Positions 14,937 to 22,327 of a DNA stretch of 26,088 nt are shown piece after piece. Each line of letters opens with the position of its first letter. Positions within the stretch are counted from its first letter, which is position 1. The DNA lies in assembly GCA_964450305.1 (NCBI GenBank), contig CAYVFB010000043.1, positions 1-26,088 on the forward strand, given 5' to 3'. Position numbers and translations under genes: made by a program. A model generated the notes under the pieces. The model was given only the letters and a program-made list of their open reading frames with translations. It had not been told where the DNA came from and did no database searches. This DNA comes from JAAYJG01 sp964450305. Lineage in GTDB: Bacteria > Bacillota > Clostridia > DSM-8532.

Positions 14937-15773
14937 ATGAGGAACAATGTTCGTGCAGCACCGGTCATTAAATGGGCAGGCGGAAAAAGACAAATCCGGG
15001 ATGAAATTATGAAGCGTGTTCCGGATAATTTCTCCACATACTATGAGCCCTTTATTGGCGGCGGGGCCGTTCTGTTTGCCCTCTGTCCGAAAAAAGCGGT
15101 TATCAATGATGTGAATTCCGAGCTGATCAATATCTATCAGGTAATCCGGGATGATGTTGATGTGCTTGTGAACGATCTGAAGAAGCATGAAAACAGCAGT
15201 GAATACTTTTACAACCTGCGGGAAAAGGATCGGGACACAGAAAGCTATCACAGATTGAGCCCTGCGGAAAAAGCGTCCCGGATCATTTATTTGAATAAAA
15301 CCTGCTATAACGGTTTATTCCGTGTGAACCGTGCCGGTGAATTCAATGCGCCCTATGGCTTTTATAAAAACCCCAATATTGTGAATGAGCCTGTATTGCG
15401 TGCTGTCAGCCAGTACTTTAACAGTGCGGAGATCCGTTTTTCCTGCATGGATTTTGAAGAGAGTTTGAAAAGTATAGGGAAGGACTGTTTTGTTTACTTG
15501 GATCCTCCCTATGATCCGGTATCAACAACAGCAAATTTTACAGGGTATGACAAAGGTGGCTTTGATAAAGGCGAGCAAATCAGGTTGAAAAATGTGTGTG
15601 ACAGGCTGAACAAAATGGGAATCTGCTTCCTGTTATCCAACTCTGCAACCGATTTTATCACACAGCTTTATAAAGATTATAAGATTGATATTGTACAGGC
15701 CAAAAGGGCGATCAATTCAAATCCGGATAAGCGGGGAGAGATTGATGAAGTCCTGATCAGAAATTATGAGTAA
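14937..15773 (+). CDS. Dam-type DNA adenine N6-methyltransferase
   Basis: This is a 278-residue alpha-class adenine methyltransferase. It has the N-terminal KWAGGKRQI (12-20) typical of Dam/DpnM enzymes, AdoMet motif I PFIGGGAV (38-45), the Dam-family NKTCYNGLFRVN (120-131) and the catalytic DPPY (189-192). The pattern predicts methylation of the A in GATC. No restriction endonuclease gene or mismatch-repair gene lies beside it. The enzyme is therefore either a solitary regulatory methylase, a remnant of a DpnII-type restriction system, or phage-derived. ATG 14937 has a nearby GAGG. Length is normal for the family and the C-terminus (EIDEVLIRNYE) is complete. Confidence 0.92.
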   Translation: MRNNVRAAPVIKWAGGKRQIRDEIMKRVPDNFSTYYEPFIGGGAVLFALCPKKAVINDVNSELINIYQVIRDDVDVLVNDLKKHENSSEYFYNLREKDRDTESYHRLSPAEKASRIIYLNKTCYNGLFRVNRAGEFNAPYGFYKNPNIVNEPVLRAVSQYFNSAEIRFSCMDFEESLKSIGKDCFVYLDPPYDPVSTTANFTGYDKGGFDKGEQIRLKNVCDRLNKMGICFLLSNSATDFITQLYKDYKIDIVQAKRAINSNPDKRGEIDEVLIRNYE

Positions 15774-15980
15774 GATTGCTCAAGCGCGAGCACCAATGCA
15801 AAACATAGATTTATGAAAGAGATATCCGGAAAGGCGGAAAAAGTTCTAAAATGCGCAGAAATAAAACCAAAAGAGGAAATAGTATATACATGGATTTCAC
15901 AGTATTGGCCTGAAACATCAACGGATTTCATGCATAAAACCTCCATATTCGTGATAACAGGCATGAAATACTTGTTTTAA
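15774..15980 (+). pseudogene. Open stretch after the methylase, same frame; possible gene relic
   Basis: Directly after the methylase stop the same frame stays open for 68 codons. An ATG at 15813 would give a 55-residue product containing EEIVYTWISQYWPETSTDF, which looks protein-like, but no ribosome site precedes it. It matches no family I know. It could be the decayed 5' part of a cognate restriction gene, a small gene, or chance. Confidence 0.25.
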
Positions 15981-15988
15981 ATAATTAC

Positions 15989-16022
15989 TTTCATTGTATT
16001 GAAATGAGTTTCATCAGTGAAA
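15989..16022 (+). repeat. Alternating TTTCA/TGAAA repeats upstream of hflX
   Basis: TTTCA (15989-15993), TGAAA (16000-16004), TTTCA (16009-16013) and TGAAA (16018-16022) alternate within 34 bases. They can form competing short hairpins (for example 16000-16013 or 16009-16022) or act as tandem half-sites. They lie about 70 bases before the preferred hflX start. Confidence 0.3.
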
Positions 16023-16094
16023 TCATACATGGACAGATCAATTTGGTGAAAGGGTATGAAGGCAAGTCCCCATACAGAGAAAAAGGAGAAAAAA

Positions 16095-17966
16095 ATGCAG
16101 GTTAACGGTCAAACGGACGGAATAAAAAGAAGCGCTCTTGATGTATTGGAGCAATTATATGATATAAAGGTCCCAAGGGATCAAATCTTTACCGAAGAAA
16201 TGGTTTTCACACTTGCGGAGATTACTTGTACGACCAACCGTGAAATCGCCGTATACATCGACAGAAAAGGAAACGTTCAGGATATCAGGGTGGGCGACAG
16301 CAAAACCGTCAGCCTGACTGCGGCGGAAGGGCGAAGAAAAGAAACGGGTATTACAGGAGTTCGCTGCATTCATACCCATCCCGGTGGCTCAACGGAATTA
16401 TCCGAGCTGGATATCAGCACGCTGAAGCAGCTGCGCCTGGACATGATGGTGGCCATTGGTACTGTAAACGGAAAAGTGACAGGGGTTTCAGCAGCCATAC
16501 TGGATGCTGAGCTGGAGGATGCGGAAATCTTTGGCCCATTCAGACCGATGCAGGCCGAGCTTCATGACCTGTTAATGCTGGTGACCGAGCGTGACAAACC
16601 AGGCAAGGAACTGAATGTCATCTCAAAGGATGGCCGGGAGCGTGCCCTTTTGATCGGTATTGAAACACCGCAGACAGTTTTTATCTCCGGTGTCAGTGAG
16701 GCGGAGATCTCGATGAAAGAGCTTGTGGAGCTGGCAAGCACAGCGGGGGCCGAGGTTGTGGAGGCCGTTGTTCAGAAAAGGCCGGCCAGGGATGCCGCTT
16801 ATCTGGTAGGGAAGGGAAAGCTGAAAGAAATCAGCCAAACTGTGCAAACCAAACAGATCGATTTAATTGTGTTTGACGAAGAATTATCCAGCTCACAGCT
16901 GCGAAATATCGAAACCCATACCGGTGTCAAGGTCATTGACAGAACAGGCTTGATCCTTGATATCTTTGCCGGCAGGGCAAAATCCCGGGAGGGCCGTGTT
17001 CAGGTAGAACTGGCACAGCTGAATTACCTGCTGCCAAAGCTGGTGGGGCAGGGAACCGCTTTGTCCAGGCTGGGCGGCGGTATCGGCACCAGAGGACCCG
17101 GCGAAACCCAGCTTGAAACCGACAGGCGCCACATCCGCAGAAGAATTGACTACCTGAAATCCCAACTGCAGGAAATACAGGGGCAGAGGAAGGTTGTCCG
17201 GCGGGAGCGGGAAAAGAACAAGATGCCTGTTGTGGCCATTGTGGGCTATACCAATGCCGGCAAATCCACGCTGCTGAATACGCTTTGCTCTGCGGATGTA
17301 TTTGCCGAAGATAAGCTGTTTGCAACACTAGATACCACCACGAGAAAGCTAAAGCTCGACGATGCTGTGACCGTATTGCTGTCAGATACCGTCGGGTTTA
17401 TCCGCAAGCTGCCACACCACCTGGTTGAGGCGTTTAAGGCAACCCTGGAGGAAGCCGTTCTGGCTGATTTGCTGTTAATCGTCGCTGATGCGTCCGATCC
17501 ATTCGCACCTGATCATATCCGGGTCGTGGATGAAATTCTGAACGACCTGGGTGCATCCGGCAAGCCATCCATCGTTGTGTGGAACAAATGGGATAAGGTT
17601 GCTGAGGATTTCCGTACACCCTTCTTCAGGGATGCCAGGGAAGAAATGAATGTTTCAGCCTTGACCGGTATGGGGCTTGATGGATTAAAGACAGCCATCA
17701 AACAAAGGCTGGAAACCAGGACGGAAGCTGTAAAGCTAAGCATACCCTTTTCCGAAGGATGGGTGCTGCCGTATTTATATGAAAAAAGCTCGGTGAAGGC
17801 TGTAGCCTACAGCGAAAATAACGCTATGGTGGAAGTTGAGATTGATAAAAAATGCATGGACCGCATCCGTCCATTCATTGTTCAGCCTTCTGCGATAGAG
17901 CTGACTGTTCTTAAGGATGGCAGCATGAATGAGACATACGGATATGATCCGTCCTGCAAACTGTAA
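16095..17966 (+). CDS. hflX: GTPase HflX with N-terminal JAMM/RadC-like domain
   Basis: HflX is a ribosome-binding GTPase that splits stalled or stress-inactivated 70S ribosomes. Numbering from ATG 16095 (623 residues), the HflX part begins near 175. It has the GTPase-preceding region RLGGGIGTRGPGETQLETDR, then G1 GYTNAGKS (384-391), G3 DTVGFIR (431-437) and G4 NKWD (497-500). The first 170 residues are an extra domain, since ordinary HflX is about 430 residues. It contains REIAVYIDRKG (Glu50) and then HTHPGGSTELSELD (His93, His95, Ser103, Asp106), a complete E...HxHx7SxxD JAMM metal motif in a RadC-like setting. ATG 16095 follows AAGGAG at 6 bases; an upstream ATG at 16056 has a poor site. 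Confidence 0.93.
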   Translation: MQVNGQTDGIKRSALDVLEQLYDIKVPRDQIFTEEMVFTLAEITCTTNREIAVYIDRKGNVQDIRVGDSKTVSLTAAEGRRKETGITGVRCIHTHPGGSTELSELDISTLKQLRLDMMVAIGTVNGKVTGVSAAILDAELEDAEIFGPFRPMQAELHDLLMLVTERDKPGKELNVISKDGRERALLIGIETPQTVFISGVSEAEISMKELVELASTAGAEVVEAVVQKRPARDAAYLVGKGKLKEISQTVQTKQIDLIVFDEELSSSQLRNIETHTGVKVIDRTGLILDIFAGRAKSREGRVQVELAQLNYLLPKLVGQGTALSRLGGGIGTRGPGETQLETDRRHIRRRIDYLKSQLQEIQGQRKVVRREREKNKMPVVAIVGYTNAGKSTLLNTLCSADVFAEDKLFATLDTTTRKLKLDDAVTVLLSDTVGFIRKLPHHLVEAFKATLEEAVLADLLLIVADASDPFAPDHIRVVDEILNDLGASGKPSIVVWNKWDKVAEDFRTPFFRDAREEMNVSALTGMGLDGLKTAIKQRLETRTEAVKLSIPFSEGWVLPYLYEKSSVKAVAYSENNAMVEVEIDKKCMDRIRPFIVQPSAIELTVLKDGSMNETYGYDPSCKL

Positions 17967-17986
17967 TTCGAAAAATTTTCTAAATG

Positions 17987-18015
17987 GCCGGTAAATAAGG
18001 CTTACCGGCTTTTTT
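17987..18015 (+). terminator. Intrinsic terminator of hflX
   Basis: GCCGGTAA (17987-17994) pairs perfectly with TTACCGGC (18002-18009) around a 7-base loop, followed directly by six T. It lies 21 bases after the hflX stop and is a textbook rho-independent terminator. Confidence 0.93.
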
Positions 18016-18075
18016 CGTGCCCTGTGCGGCAAGGAGCACTCTTTACAAATCTTTCACAAATCGATAAGATAGATG

Positions 18076-18121
18076 TACAATATGTTGAAACAATTCGACA
18101 TAAAACATACAATATATTGTA
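18076..18121 (+). promoter_or_regulatory. nrdJ promoter overlapped by two NrdR-box-like operators
   Basis: The promoter is TTGAAA (18085-18090), 17 bases, TACAAT (18108-18113). Two similar palindromes overlap it: TACAATATGTTG (18076-18087) and the perfect 14-base TACAATATATTGTA (18108-18121). Their cores CAATATGTTG and CAATATATTG fit the NrdR consensus CWATATATWG with one and zero mismatches. Centre-to-centre distance is 32 bases, about three helical turns, the spacing known for paired NrdR boxes. Repression by NrdR (ATP/dATP-sensing repressor of ribonucleotide reductase genes) is the expected control. Confidence 0.8.
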
Positions 18122-18139
18122 AAATGGGGGTAAAAGAGC

Positions 18140-21100
18140 ATGAAACTTTCCGAGAACGCAGTGAAAGTACTAGAGAGAAGATATTTGGCCAAAGATGAAA
18201 AAGGCCAGCTAATTGAGAATCCCGGGCTGATGTTCAGAAGAGTAGCAAAAACCGTCGCAATGGCAGATAAGGACTATGTTGGTGAAGATGAGCTGAAGGC
18301 TATCGAAGAACGGTTTTATAATCTGATGACTCAGCTTTATTTTTTACCCAATTCACCAACCCTGATGAACGCCGGAAGGCCTCTTGGACAATTGAGCGCA
18401 TGCTTTGTACTCCCCATCGAAGACAGCATGGAGGGCATATTCGACAGCGTAAAGAACGCGGCATTAATACATAAAAGCGGTGGTGGCACAGGGTTTAGTT
18501 TTTCAAGACTGCGCGCGAAAGGGTCTTCGGTCAATTCCACCGGGGGTGTTGCGAGCGGTCCTGTCAGTTTCATGAAGGTGTTTAATTCCGCAACCGAAGC
18601 CGTGAAACAGGGCGGTACACGTAGAGGTGCCAACATGGGCATCTTGCGTATCGATCACCCGGATATTCTGGAGTTTATTACCTGCAAGCAGAACAATGCC
18701 GAGATCACCAATTTCAATATCAGCGTCGGTATCACCGAAACCTTTATGGAAGCCGTGGAACTGGGCAAGGATTATGATCTGATCGAGCCTAAAACAAAGC
18801 AAAAGGTTGGCAGTCTGAATGCCCGTGAAGTTTTCAACATGATGGTTGAGATGGCCTGGAAAAACGGCGAACCCGGCATCATCTTCCTGGACAGGCTGAA
18901 CCGCGACAACGCCACCCCCGAGCTGGGTGAGATTGAAAGCACTAACCCATGCTTCCACCCGGATACACTTATTTCAACAGAAGAAGGGCTTGTGCCGATC
19001 AAAGAATTGTATGGCAGGTACAAGGATGAAACATTCAATATTTATGTGGATAAAAGAGTTCAGGGCGAGAAGCTGGAACTGAATGGCCGAACCTATTATC
19101 AAAATGGTGTGGAATTAAAGCCTGCCAGGGTGTTTATCACCGGCACAAAGCAAACCTACAAGGTCACTTTAAAAAACGGCCAGGAACTGAAAGTCACCGG
19201 AGATCACAGAATCCTGACCACTGATGGCTGGAAGGAAGCAAAAACACTTACCAGTAACGATATGGTATTCGTTCAGTCCGGAGCGGGAACCTTTGCAAAG
19301 CAGGATTCCATTGGTACCGATATGGGCCTTTTCCTTGGCTGGGCCACCGGTGACGGCTGGTTTACCGCAGCGCAGGATGTTGTTGGCCTTACCTTTGCAG
19401 AAAATGAATACGATATTTGTGAAACCCTGAACATCATCGCCCAGGAAAATGGCGGAGGAAACCGGAAGGCTTTCCAGCGCGAAAACAAAACCTGGAACCT
19501 GATGTTCAAGCGGAAGGACTTTATTGAAAAGGTTTCATCCATTGGGTTAATGCCAGTCAAGGCACCGGATAAGAGGGTTCCACAGGGAATCTTTACCGCA
19601 ACCCGGGAAACCGTTATCGCTTATCTGAATGGTCTGTTCAGCGCTGACGGGACAGTGAATGCTATTGATGAAGACCACAGGGATTTACGGCTTTCTTCTG
19701 CGTCTGAAAACCTTCTAAAAGATATTCAACTTTTGCTGCTCCAGCTTGGCATTTACAGCAATATCTATAAAAGGGACAAAGCCAATCAACATGCCTTTAC
19801 TTATACTACAAAAAGCGGCGAAGAAAGAACCTATGTCGGCGGAACCTATTATGAGCTGATCATCACCGGTGATGATATGGTTACCTTTACCCAAACCATT
19901 GGAACACTGGTAAATACAGCAAAAGACATGAAGCTAAAAAAGGCGGCCAGGACTTCAAGGAAGAAGACAAAATTCATATCCCCGGTTATATCCGTCATCG
20001 AAGATGAAATAACACAGGTTTATGATATCAATGAAGGTGACACCCATTCCCTGATTGCACAGGGATATGTTGTCCATAATTGCGGGGAGCAGCCTTTGCT
20101 GCCATATGAAGCCTGTAACCTGGGATCGATTAACTTGAGCTTGATGCTAAAAGAAACAGATAACGGGCTGGAAGTGGATTATGACAAGCTGAAGGAAATT
20201 GTTCATGAAGCCGTTCATTTCCTTGACAACGTGATAGATGTGAATAAATACCCTCTGCCCCAAATCGACCAAATGACAAGGGGAACCCGCAAGATAGGGC
20301 TTGGCGTGATGGGCTGGGCAGACATGCTGTTACAGCTGGGCATTGCGTACAATTCCGAAGAGGCAAACGCACTTGCTGAAAAGGTGATGGGCTTTATCAG
20401 TGAGCAAGCTCGTGCGAAATCCATTGAAATCGCCAAGGTTAAAGGCGTATTCCCATTATATGACAAGAGCATTTTCAAAAAGGAAAAGATAAAAATTCGC
20501 AACGCGACGACCACAACCATTGCCCCAACTGGAACACTAAGCATTATCGCCGGAGTATCCAGCGGTGTGGAGCCGTTATTTGCCATCTCTTTCATTAAAA
20601 ACGTGATGGACAATGACGAGCTGGTGGAAACCAACCCAATCTTCAAGGCAGTGGCAGAGCAAAGAGGTTTTTACTCTGATGAGCTGATGAAGGTGATTGC
20701 CAAAAAGGGCGGGCTTCACGGCGTGGATGAGGTTCCCGAGGATGTTCGGGAGATCTTCGTCACAGCCCATGACATCACGCCGGAATGGCATGTCAGAATG
20801 CAGGCTTCCTTCCAGAAGCATACCGATAATGCCGTATCAAAAACGGTGAACCTGAGAAATGAAGCCACAACTGATGATGTCCGCGAGGTCTTTATTAACG
20901 CCTACAAAACCGGTTGTAAGGGTGTGACCATTTATCGCGACGGCTCCAGGGACATGCAGGTTTTGAACATTGGAAAGGTGAACGGCAAGGAAGAGGCCGC
21001 ACCAAAGCCGGAAGAAAAACCGACCGGTAAATTCAAAATCACTCCCAGGCCGCGCCCGGATATCACCAACGGTTTCACCGAAAAGGTTAGAACCGGCTGC

Positions 21101-21598
21101 GGAAACCTGTACATCACTGTCAACTACGATGAAAACGGGATCTGTGAGGTATTTACAAACACCGGCAGGGCGGGAGGATGCCCGTCACAGTCTGAAGCTA
21201 CCAGCCGTTTGGTATCTATTGCACTACGTTCAGGCATGGATGCTGAATCCATCATCGAGCAGTTGAAGGGAATCCGCTGCCCATCCACTATTCGTCAACG
21301 TGATATGACGGTTCTTTCCTGTCCGGATGCCATTGGTCGGATGATTCAAAAGGTCATGGTGCACCAGAACGGAAACGGAAATGCGAAGAACAAGCTTGAA
21401 GCCAGTACCGAGCCCATTCGGGGAGCTCTTCAACGCCCCACAGCCCGCCAGGCAGGAGCGGTTGACCAGCTGACCGGCGGCGTGGAACAAAAGCGCAATC
21501 ATCACGAAGAAGGTAAATGCCCGGATTGCGGAGCATCACTGGAGCATGAAGGCGGCTGCAAGATGTGCAGAAGCTGCGGATACTCGAAGTGCGGATGA
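18140..21598 (+). CDS. nrdJ: Class II (B12-dependent) ribonucleotide reductase with in-frame intein
   Basis: NrdJ reduces ribonucleotides to deoxyribonucleotides using adenosylcobalamin, without oxygen. The 1152-residue precursor consists of an N-extein (1-270), a 377-residue intein (271-647) and a C-extein (648-1152); the spliced enzyme would be 775 residues. Active-site residues are Cys88 (LSACFV), Asn269, the thiyl-radical Cys648 with Glu650 (NP|CGE), and Cys659 (EACNLGS), the same spacing as in Thermotoga NrdJ (from memory of that enzyme). TTTIAPTGTLSIIAG and a TSCPD domain (about 985-1080) follow. The C-terminal Cys-rich tail (CPDCG...CRSCGYSKCG) combines a zinc-ribbon look with the redox-active cysteines. 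ATG 18140 follows GGGGGT at a slightly long spacing. It is monocistronic between two terminators. Confidence 0.96.
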   Translation: MKLSENAVKVLERRYLAKDEKGQLIENPGLMFRRVAKTVAMADKDYVGEDELKAIEERFYNLMTQLYFLPNSPTLMNAGRPLGQLSACFVLPIEDSMEGIFDSVKNAALIHKSGGGTGFSFSRLRAKGSSVNSTGGVASGPVSFMKVFNSATEAVKQGGTRRGANMGILRIDHPDILEFITCKQNNAEITNFNISVGITETFMEAVELGKDYDLIEPKTKQKVGSLNAREVFNMMVEMAWKNGEPGIIFLDRLNRDNATPELGEIESTNPCFHPDTLISTEEGLVPIKELYGRYKDETFNIYVDKRVQGEKLELNGRTYYQNGVELKPARVFITGTKQTYKVTLKNGQELKVTGDHRILTTDGWKEAKTLTSNDMVFVQSGAGTFAKQDSIGTDMGLFLGWATGDGWFTAAQDVVGLTFAENEYDICETLNIIAQENGGGNRKAFQRENKTWNLMFKRKDFIEKVSSIGLMPVKAPDKRVPQGIFTATRETVIAYLNGLFSADGTVNAIDEDHRDLRLSSASENLLKDIQLLLLQLGIYSNIYKRDKANQHAFTYTTKSGEERTYVGGTYYELIITGDDMVTFTQTIGTLVNTAKDMKLKKAARTSRKKTKFISPVISVIEDEITQVYDINEGDTHSLIAQGYVVHNCGEQPLLPYEACNLGSINLSLMLKETDNGLEVDYDKLKEIVHEAVHFLDNVIDVNKYPLPQIDQMTRGTRKIGLGVMGWADMLLQLGIAYNSEEANALAEKVMGFISEQARAKSIEIAKVKGVFPLYDKSIFKKEKIKIRNATTTTIAPTGTLSIIAGVSSGVEPLFAISFIKNVMDNDELVETNPIFKAVAEQRGFYSDELMKVIAKKGGLHGVDEVPEDVREIFVTAHDITPEWHVRMQASFQKHTDNAVSKTVNLRNEATTDDVREVFINAYKTGCKGVTIYRDGSRDMQVLNIGKVNGKEEAAPKPEEKPTGKFKITPRPRPDITNGFTEKVRTGCGNLYITVNYDENGICEVFTNTGRAGGCPSQSEATSRLVSIALRSGMDAESIIEQLKGIRCPSTIRQRDMTVLSCPDAIGRMIQKVMVHQNGNGNAKNKLEASTEPIRGALQRPTARQAGAVDQLTGGVEQKRNHHEEGKCPDCGASLEHEGGCKMCRSCGYSKCG
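18950..20080 (+). mobile_element. Intein with LAGLIDADG homing endonuclease domain, inside nrdJ
   Basis: The insert starts with Cys271 (CFHPDTLISTEEGLVPIKEL, block A). It contains block B with Thr353-Gly-Asp-His356 (VTGDHRIL) and ends with block F/G QVYDINEGDTHSLIAQ...VVHN, where His646-Asn647 precede the C-extein Cys648. These are all the residues needed for class 1 splicing. The two LAGLIDADG-type motifs are LFLGWATGDG (Asp405) and YLNGLFSADG (Asp503); both catalytic acids are present, so the endonuclease looks intact and the element may still be able to home. Insertion is between Pro270 and the radical cysteine of NPCGE. The reading frame has no stop or shift. Confidence 0.95.
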
Positions 21599-21643
21599 TT
21601 ATGGGACATATACTGGCAAAGCATTACGATGTAGTATAAAAAT

Positions 21644-21684
21644 AAGGGGAATAGGCTAAAACAATCAGTCTATTCCTTTTTCTT
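21644..21684 (+). terminator. Intrinsic terminator of nrdJ
   Basis: AAGGGGAATAG (21644-21654) pairs with CTATTCCTTTT (21670-21680) including two G-T pairs, around a 15-base loop, with further T residues (TCTTT) after it. It lies 46 bases past the nrdJ stop. Confidence 0.8.
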
Positions 21685-21720
21685 TAGCCAGAAAACTATT
21701 ATAACCTACATTTGTTTGTT

Positions 21721-21888
21721 TTATTGTAAAATGGTGTCGGATGGTTTGTAATCATATTGAAAATTGGTTCTTGCTTTGTATGGTGCTCTATAAGGTAAAT
21801 CAGTCGGTGGTGTGACATGCTGGTAATTATAGAAATAATGTAAAAGGGCATGAGGGTTGGGTATAGCTTCTATTCCGATAGTATAATT
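21721..21888 (-). pseudogene. Protein-coding relic, minus strand, identity unknown
   Basis: Between in-frame stops at 21891-21889 and 21723-21721 the minus strand reads 55 codons with a strongly protein-like sequence containing IEAIPNPHALLHYFYNYQHV and TPPTDLPYRAPYKARTNFQY. There is no start codon or ribosome site inside it. The reading continues sensibly one stop codon upstream (MIFFVPG before the TGA), which suggests a nonsense mutation in a former gene. The composition has the feel of a transposase C-terminus, but I cannot assign it to a family. Confidence 0.35.
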
Positions 21889-21980
21889 TCATCCTGGTAC
21901 AAAAAAAATCATCAGGGAGAAATATGGTGGAATTAAATTGGAATTCAATTATTTTGGTTAACAAATTAAAGGAGCAATCC

Positions 21981-22106
21981 ATGGATCTATATGAATACGT
22001 TTACAAATCATGTATAAATACCGCAATTATTCGTGAAAAAATAAAAAACGTATGCGGAAAAACAATTCTATATCAGAGCCCTGCTATAGGGACCTTGCTG
22101 CGGTAA
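21981..22106 (+). CDS. Possible small protein, 41 aa
   Basis: ATG 21981 is preceded by AAAGGAG at 6 bases, a good ribosome site, and opens 41 codons beginning MDLYEYVYKSC. The same frame is open from ATG 21924 (60 residues), which also has a modest AGGGAGA site. The product is not recognised; it has no membrane segment. It lies in an AT-rich, gene-poor stretch of about 725 bases, so it may be a gene fragment as easily as a real small protein. Confidence 0.3.
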   Translation: MDLYEYVYKSCINTAIIREKIKNVCGKTILYQSPAIGTLLR

Positions 22107-22171
22107 GAGCCTTATTGCGGTGTGATGGAACTTCTGTTGCATAACTGTCTGTTACAATTACTTCCGTTTTT

Positions 22172-22201
22172 TTGAAACCTGTGGATGGATTACACGATAA
22201 A
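22172..22201 (+). promoter_or_regulatory. Candidate promoter of the AAA+ operon
   Basis: TTGAAA (22172-22177) is followed after 18 bases by GATAAA (22196-22201), a fair sigma-A match. It lies about 120 bases before the ATPase start and just ahead of the 35-codon frame at 22220. Confidence 0.35.
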
Positions 22202-22219
22202 GATATGGTAGGATAGGAT

Positions 22220-22327
22220 ATGTATGAAAATGGCTGTCCATCGCATGGGCCCCTGCCGCACCGTCATCATCCGGAAATGCGGCTTAGCCCGGTAGAACCA
22301 CAAAAGAAGGAGAATGCGCAGAGATGA
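22220..22327 (+). CDS. Possible 35-aa leader protein overlapping the AAA+ gene
   Basis: ATG 22220 opens 35 codons (MYENGCPSHGPLPHRHHPEM... ending KKENAQR), and its stop overlaps the next start as ATGA (22324-22327), the usual sign of translational coupling. A short AGGA lies upstream. The product is His/Pro-rich and matches nothing I know. It may be a small accessory protein, a translation-coupling leader, or chance. Confidence 0.3.
   Translation: MYENGCPSHGPLPHRHHPEMRLSPVEPQKKENAQR

Noticed and set aside
16056..16094. The upstream ATG for hflX, adding 13 residues.
   Set aside because: The ATG at 16095 has a well-spaced AAGGAG, while the upstream ATG has GAAAGGG only two bases away.
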